Origin: Yimella sp. cx-51
GTDB taxonomy: Bacteria; Actinomycetota; Actinomycetes; Actinomycetales; Dermatophilaceae
Assembly (NCBI RefSeq): GCF_017654605.1
Contig: NZ_CP072113.1
Span: forward strand, 2,046,001-2,110,000
DNA: 64,000 bases
Direction: 5' to 3'
The notes beneath the pieces are model-generated. The model did not search any database and was not told where the DNA came from. It saw only the letters and a list, made by a program, of their open reading frames with translations. A program made the position numbers and the translations under genes. Below are positions 60,803-64,000 of the stretch, piece after piece (within the stretch, counting starts at the first letter, position 1; each line of letters starts with the position of its first letter).

Positions 60803-61947
60803 TTCAGGACAGCGGCCGTCAGCTTCGACAGCGGCTCGGACAGGGCGTTCACCGCGTCCGAGAGTTCCTTGATCTCGCCCTTGGACAGCTGCGTGTAGAG
60901 CTTGAAGCCGTCACCCACCTTGTGCTTGTCGAGCACCTTCTGCAGGGCGGTGAACTTGGTGGCGATAGAGGTCTCCAAGGCCGGGTCCTTCTTGCTCAGG
61001 ATCGGACGCAAGTTGTCGAAACCCACGCGAGCGCCATCGACATTGCCCTGGAAGTCCCACAGGTCGGTGTGCGACCACGCCTCTTCCTCGCCGGTGACCT
61101 TGCCCGTCGCCACTTCGTCCAACAAGCCCTTGGAGCCGTTGGCGATCTGGTCGACGGTGTAGGTGAGTGTGCGGGTGCGCGTGTGGAGCGTTTTGGTATC
61201 AGTGACCAATTTGTCGGCGAGCTTGGTGCGCTCGGCCGCGGTCAGTGGCTTGTAGCCGGTCTTCGGCGGCCACAGGTCCTTCTCGATCTTGTGCCAGCCG
61301 GTCCAGACCTGTCCGGGCTCGAGATCGGCCTCACGGGCGTCCATGCTCGGGTCGAGGTCACCAAAGGACTCGGCGACGGTCTCGATCCGTTCCCAGTGCA
61401 ACCGGGCCGGTGCGTACAGGGCCCGCGCCTGGTCGAACTTGCCGGCCTTGTAGAGCGCGGCGAACTGGTTGGTCTTGGTCAGGAGCTGGTCCGTTTGGTC
61501 CTTGACGTACCCGGCGTACAGCGTGGTCGCTGTCGCGACCAGCTTCTTGTCGTCCCCACTGGCTTCGACCTTCTTGCCCGAGTCGGTGACGGTGAAGGCG
61601 CTCCGGATGCCGCTACCGACCATGCCGGGCTTGCACGAGGTGAAGTACTGACCGGCGGGTGCCTGGACGACGAGATCGCGGGTGAGGTTGGGCGTGATGT
61701 TCTCGACCTCACCGACGATCCGCAGGCCGTCCTGCGCCAAGAGGTAGAACTCGGTGATCTCGTTGCCCTTGTTCGTCACCTTGAACACGAGCGTGCCCGA
61801 GGGTGCGGACGATGCCGACACCGCGCACTTGTCAGCGGTCGAGGTGACGGTGAGGTCACCACCGGCGGACGGGCTGTTGCTGGTGCACCCACTGACCGCC
61901 AGCGCAAGAACGGCAGGCACGGTCAGAAGGTTGAGGCGACGGTTCAT
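60799..61947 (-). CDS. efeO: EfeO, iron-uptake lipoprotein with cupredoxin and M75 (imelysin-like) domains
   Basis: The 382-residue lipoprotein has a signal ending in lipobox LAVSGC. An N-terminal cupredoxin-like domain (LTVTSTADKCAVSASSAPSG, then GQYFTSCKPGMVGSG) is followed by the M75 domain with metal-site motifs LHWERIE (H-x-x-E) and TGWHKIEKDLW, plus EEEAWSHTDLWDFQGNVDGA. Holds iron on the outer face for EfeU. ATG at 61947 overlaps the efeU stop (ATGA); the longer open frame into efeU is not used. Confidence 0.95.
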   Translation of the reverse strand: MNRRLNLLTVPAVLALAVSGCTSNSPSAGGDLTVTSTADKCAVSASSAPSGTLVFKVTNKGNEITEFYLLAQDGLRIVGEVENITPNLTRDLVVQAPAGQYFTSCKPGMVGSGIRSAFTVTDSGKKVEASGDDKKLVATATTLYAGYVKDQTDQLLTKTNQFAALYKAGKFDQARALYAPARLHWERIETVAESFGDLDPSMDAREADLEPGQVWTGWHKIEKDLWPPKTGYKPLTAAERTKLADKLVTDTKTLHTRTRTLTYTVDQIANGSKGLLDEVATGKVTGEEEAWSHTDLWDFQGNVDGARVGFDNLRPILSKKDPALETSIATKFTALQKVLDKHKVGDGFKLYTQLSKGEIKELSDAVNALSEPLSKLTAAVLK

Positions 61948-62807
61948 TGAGCGACTTTCTCGGCGGGGCGGGCGGGCGTCGCGGAAGGCGCCGGCTGCTG
62001 ACGGATCTTGAGGATGAACAGGCTCATGACGGGGACGACGTATCCGACCCAGGCCACGGCTTCGAGCCAGGTGGTGACCGGGGAGAAGTTGAACGTGCCC
62101 TTGAGCAGGGTGCCCAACACCGAGGTCGGGCGAATGGTGCCGCTGACGTCGAAGGCGATGGAGTTGAGTCCGGGCAGGATGCCCGCTTCCTGAAGGTCGT
62201 GGACGCCGTAGGACAACACTCCCGCGGCGACCAGGATCAGCAGTCCGCCGGTCCACATGAAGAACTTGCTGAGGTTGAGCTTGAGCGTGCCGCGATACAT
62301 GAAGTAGCCCATGACGACGGCGGTGAGCAGACCCAGGAGTGCACCGATCAGGGGGTCCGTGGTGGAGCCGTTCTCGGTGCGCGCGGCCTGGGTGGCTGCC
62401 CAGATGAACAGCGCTGTTTCCAGGCCCTCACGGCCGACGGCGAGCATCGCGACGAGCACCAGGCTCGCTTTGCGGGCGTCGGCTGCCCGGTCGACGGCAC
62501 TCTTGAGCTCCGCAGAAAGTCCGCGGGCCGAGCGAGCCATCCAGAAGATCATCCACGTGACGAAACCGACCGCGATGATCGACAGGGCTCCGCCGATGGC
62601 TTCTTGGGCTTCGAAGGACAGACCGCGGGGACCGAAGGTCAGTGCAGCGCCGAAAGCCAACGAGATTCCGATGGCAACGGCGACCCCGGCCCAGATGCGC
62701 GGCAGCAGGTGTCGCCGCTGCGACTTGACCAGATAGGCGACCAGGATGACGACGACGAGAGTCGCCTCCAACCCCTCCCGCAGTCCGATGAGGTAGTTGC
62801 TCAGCAT
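61944..62807 (-). CDS. efeU: EfeU, ferrous/ferric iron permease (FTR1 family)
   Basis: The 287-residue permease has seven transmembrane helices and the two REGLE iron-ligand motifs in LIGLREGLEATLVVVILVAY and LAVGREGLETALFIWAATQA. First gene of the operon, with a 35-bp palindrome (62822-62856) starting 15 bases upstream of its ATG. The C-terminus is a Pro/Ala tail. Imports iron at low concentration, often at low pH. Confidence 0.95.
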   Translation of the reverse strand: MLSNYLIGLREGLEATLVVVILVAYLVKSQRRHLLPRIWAGVAVAIGISLAFGAALTFGPRGLSFEAQEAIGGALSIIAVGFVTWMIFWMARSARGLSAELKSAVDRAADARKASLVLVAMLAVGREGLETALFIWAATQAARTENGSTTDPLIGALLGLLTAVVMGYFMYRGTLKLNLSKFFMWTGGLLILVAAGVLSYGVHDLQEAGILPGLNSIAFDVSGTIRPTSVLGTLLKGTFNFSPVTTWLEAVAWVGYVVPVMSLFILKIRQQPAPSATPARPAEKVAQ

Positions 62808-62821
62808 CAGCTGTGCCTTTC

Positions 62822-62856
62822 CCGCTCACTAAGGCAAGGGTTGCCTTAGTGAGCGG
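62822..62856 (-). promoter_or_regulatory. Iron box (DtxR/IdeR-type operator) of efeUOB
   Basis: A perfect 16-base inverted repeat (ccgctcactaaggcaa, 62822-62837; partner 62841-62856) around ggg. Its central 19 bases TAAGGCAAGGGTTGCCTTA (62830-62848) match the DtxR/IdeR consensus TWAGGTTAGSCTAACCTWA at 14 of 19 positions. Position right before efeU fits iron-dependent repression. Could additionally act as an RNA hairpin. Confidence 0.7.
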
Positions 62857-62895
62857 AGGTTATTGCACCTCGCCCGATGCGGCAAAATCGACCGG

Positions 62896-62972
<77 letters not shown>

Positions 62973-62996
62973 TACGGCGCACCAGTGTAGAACCTG

Positions 62997-64000
62997 TCAG
63001 ACCTGGTGCCGAGCGGGCTGATTCGCCCGGTTGTTCGCCGTGCCCGTCCAGTCGTAGTAGCGGTACAGCGGGGTGTCGAGGAAGGGCCTGCGCAGCATCC
63101 ACATCGCGGCAAGCATGCGATGTTCACGTTCCTGCAGTGCGGCGCTGCGATCACCACGCACCAATCGGGCACGCAGCATCGCCAGTTCGCTGGAGATGTC
63201 CTGGAACTGCACCATTTGCTTCAACAAGGGCGCTCCGCCGTGGGCCTTGGCCCACGCCCGGGCGTAGCGACGTTCTTTCATCGAGGCGAGCATGCGCACC
63301 TCCGCCGGCGACAACCACCCTGTGTCGATGTAGCCCGAGAGCTCCTGGCCGATCTTGGCCGCCTCGCGTCGTCGGGCCGTCCACAGCAGAGCCAGGAATC
63401 CACAGAACAATGGCACCTGCACCAGGACGTAGGTCAGCAACCAACCTTCTTGGGCCAGCACCGCGAGCGCATTCCAGCCGGTGTGCAGCACCACCGCGCA
63501 GACCCATCCGATGATCGGTGGCAGCGTGCGCATTAGCAATCCGCGCGAGGTGGCAGCGATACCGATCCCGATGCCGGTGCAGATCGTGAACATCGGGTGG
63601 GCGAACGGACTCATCAGCACCCGGACGACGAAGGTGCCGAGCAGGCCCTCCTCACCCGATTCGGCGTAACCACCGGCGAGATACACGATGTCCTCGACGA
63701 ACGCGAAGCCTGCAGCGCAGAGTCCGGCGTAGACCATGCCGTCGACGATCCCGTCGATCTCCTTGCGCCGGAAGACCAGCAGCAGCACCAGCACCAGACC
63801 CTTGACGGTCTCCTCCACCGGCGGTGCCACCAGCACGGCGACGGTGGGGTCGTTCTGCCCCGTCACCCCGATCAGGTAGCCGCCGAGGTCGTTGAAGAAG
63901 GCCGCGAGGACGGTCGCGACGACGGCTCCCCAGAGGAATGCGAAGAGCAGCATGCCGGGTGGTTCGGGTTCGAAACGGTCGAGCCACAGGAACACCGGGA
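62997..64000 (-). CDS. PrsW-family intramembrane metalloprotease, N-terminus cut by window edge
   Basis: Visible part about 334 residues, in frame to the window end; a GTG at 63995 is unlikely to be the real start because LWLDRFEPEPPGMLLFAFLW normally lies about 60 residues into PrsW proteins. Family M82 motifs: APPVEETVKGLVLVLLL (EExxK), FAFVEDIVYLAGGY, and SPFAHPMFTICTGIGIG (H-x-x-F-T). Several membrane helices, then a cytoplasmic C-terminal region of about 110 residues with basic helices. PrsW cleaves anti-sigma factors in B. subtilis; the substrate here is unknown. Confidence 0.88.
   Translation of the reverse strand, partial: PVFLWLDRFEPEPPGMLLFAFLWGAVVATVLAAFFNDLGGYLIGVTGQNDPTVAVLVAPPVEETVKGLVLVLLLVFRRKEIDGIVDGMVYAGLCAAGFAFVEDIVYLAGGYAESGEEGLLGTFVVRVLMSPFAHPMFTICTGIGIGIAATSRGLLMRTLPPIIGWVCAVVLHTGWNALAVLAQEGWLLTYVLVQVPLFCGFLALLWTARRREAAKIGQELSGYIDTGWLSPAEVRMLASMKERRYARAWAKAHGGAPLLKQMVQFQDISSELAMLRARLVRGDRSAALQEREHRMLAAMWMLRRPFLDTPLYRYYDWTGTANNRANQPARHQV

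Overview
The window is high-GC bacterial chromosome from the Actinomycetota, most likely a member of the Micrococcales (Dermacoccaceae, Dermatophilaceae or Intrasporangiaceae type). This rests on the GC-rich coding sequence with frequent GTG starts, ATGA/GTGA gene overlaps, the folC-DUF4233-ndk order, a translational T-box in front of ileS, a GlbO-type truncated haemoglobin, a tandem pair of dynamin-like GTPases, an efeUOB iron operon and the rpsO-pnp pair. The genus is inference. No gene-free stretch exceeds about 300 bases, and no insertion sequence, prophage, CRISPR array or replication origin was seen.

Layout. 1-2597: pnp (cut by the window edge) and rpsO, minus strand. 2731-11166: an accessory minus-strand operon headed by a cobalamin riboswitch. 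It encodes a secreted alpha/alpha-toroid protein, a secreted DUF4430-like protein, an ECF transporter (T, fused double ATPase, S), a frameshifted ankyrin-type gene and a second toroid protein. The toroid and DUF4430 folds are the two halves of animal transcobalamin and intrinsic factor, so this looks like a surface-captured, ECF-delivered vitamin B12 uptake system with a split transcobalamin. It is the most interesting part of the window. 11217-16965: mrdA, mreD, mreC, a class III aminotransferase and mreB (cell elongation). 16986-20171: a membrane spermidine-synthase-like protein, DUF350, a small lipoprotein, DUF2617 and DUF4178, which form a conserved but poorly understood module.

20257-31461: a MarR regulator, then ndk, uppP, DUF4233, folC, a GNAT gene and ileS on the minus strand (T-box controlled), a Tdi1/GAD-like immunity-type protein, and divergent valS. 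31469-35786: clpX, clpP2, clpP1 and tig (protein quality control), punctuated by strong hairpins. 35840-36088: tRNA-Gly and tRNA-Pro. 36125-50707: mixed metabolism (PP2C phosphatase, rpiB, a DsbA-like oxidoreductase, pepN, malQ, an MscS channel, glbO, a GH13 glucosidase, two acyl-CoA thioesterases, a TipA-like MerR regulator and two GNATs). 50868-53641: a small patch of decay with a methyltransferase, a frameshifted GNAT gene, the remnant of a DUF222/HNH repeat-family gene and a DUF402 protein. 53855-59480: ettA, a short ssb paralogue and two membrane dynamin-like GTPases. 59504-62856: efeB, efeO and efeU behind a 35-bp palindrome that fits a DtxR/IdeR iron box. 62896-64000: tRNA-Arg and a PrsW-type protease cut by the window edge.

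Many very long open frames antisense to pnp, ileS, valS, mreBC and others were judged to be GC-rich shadows and are not annotated.
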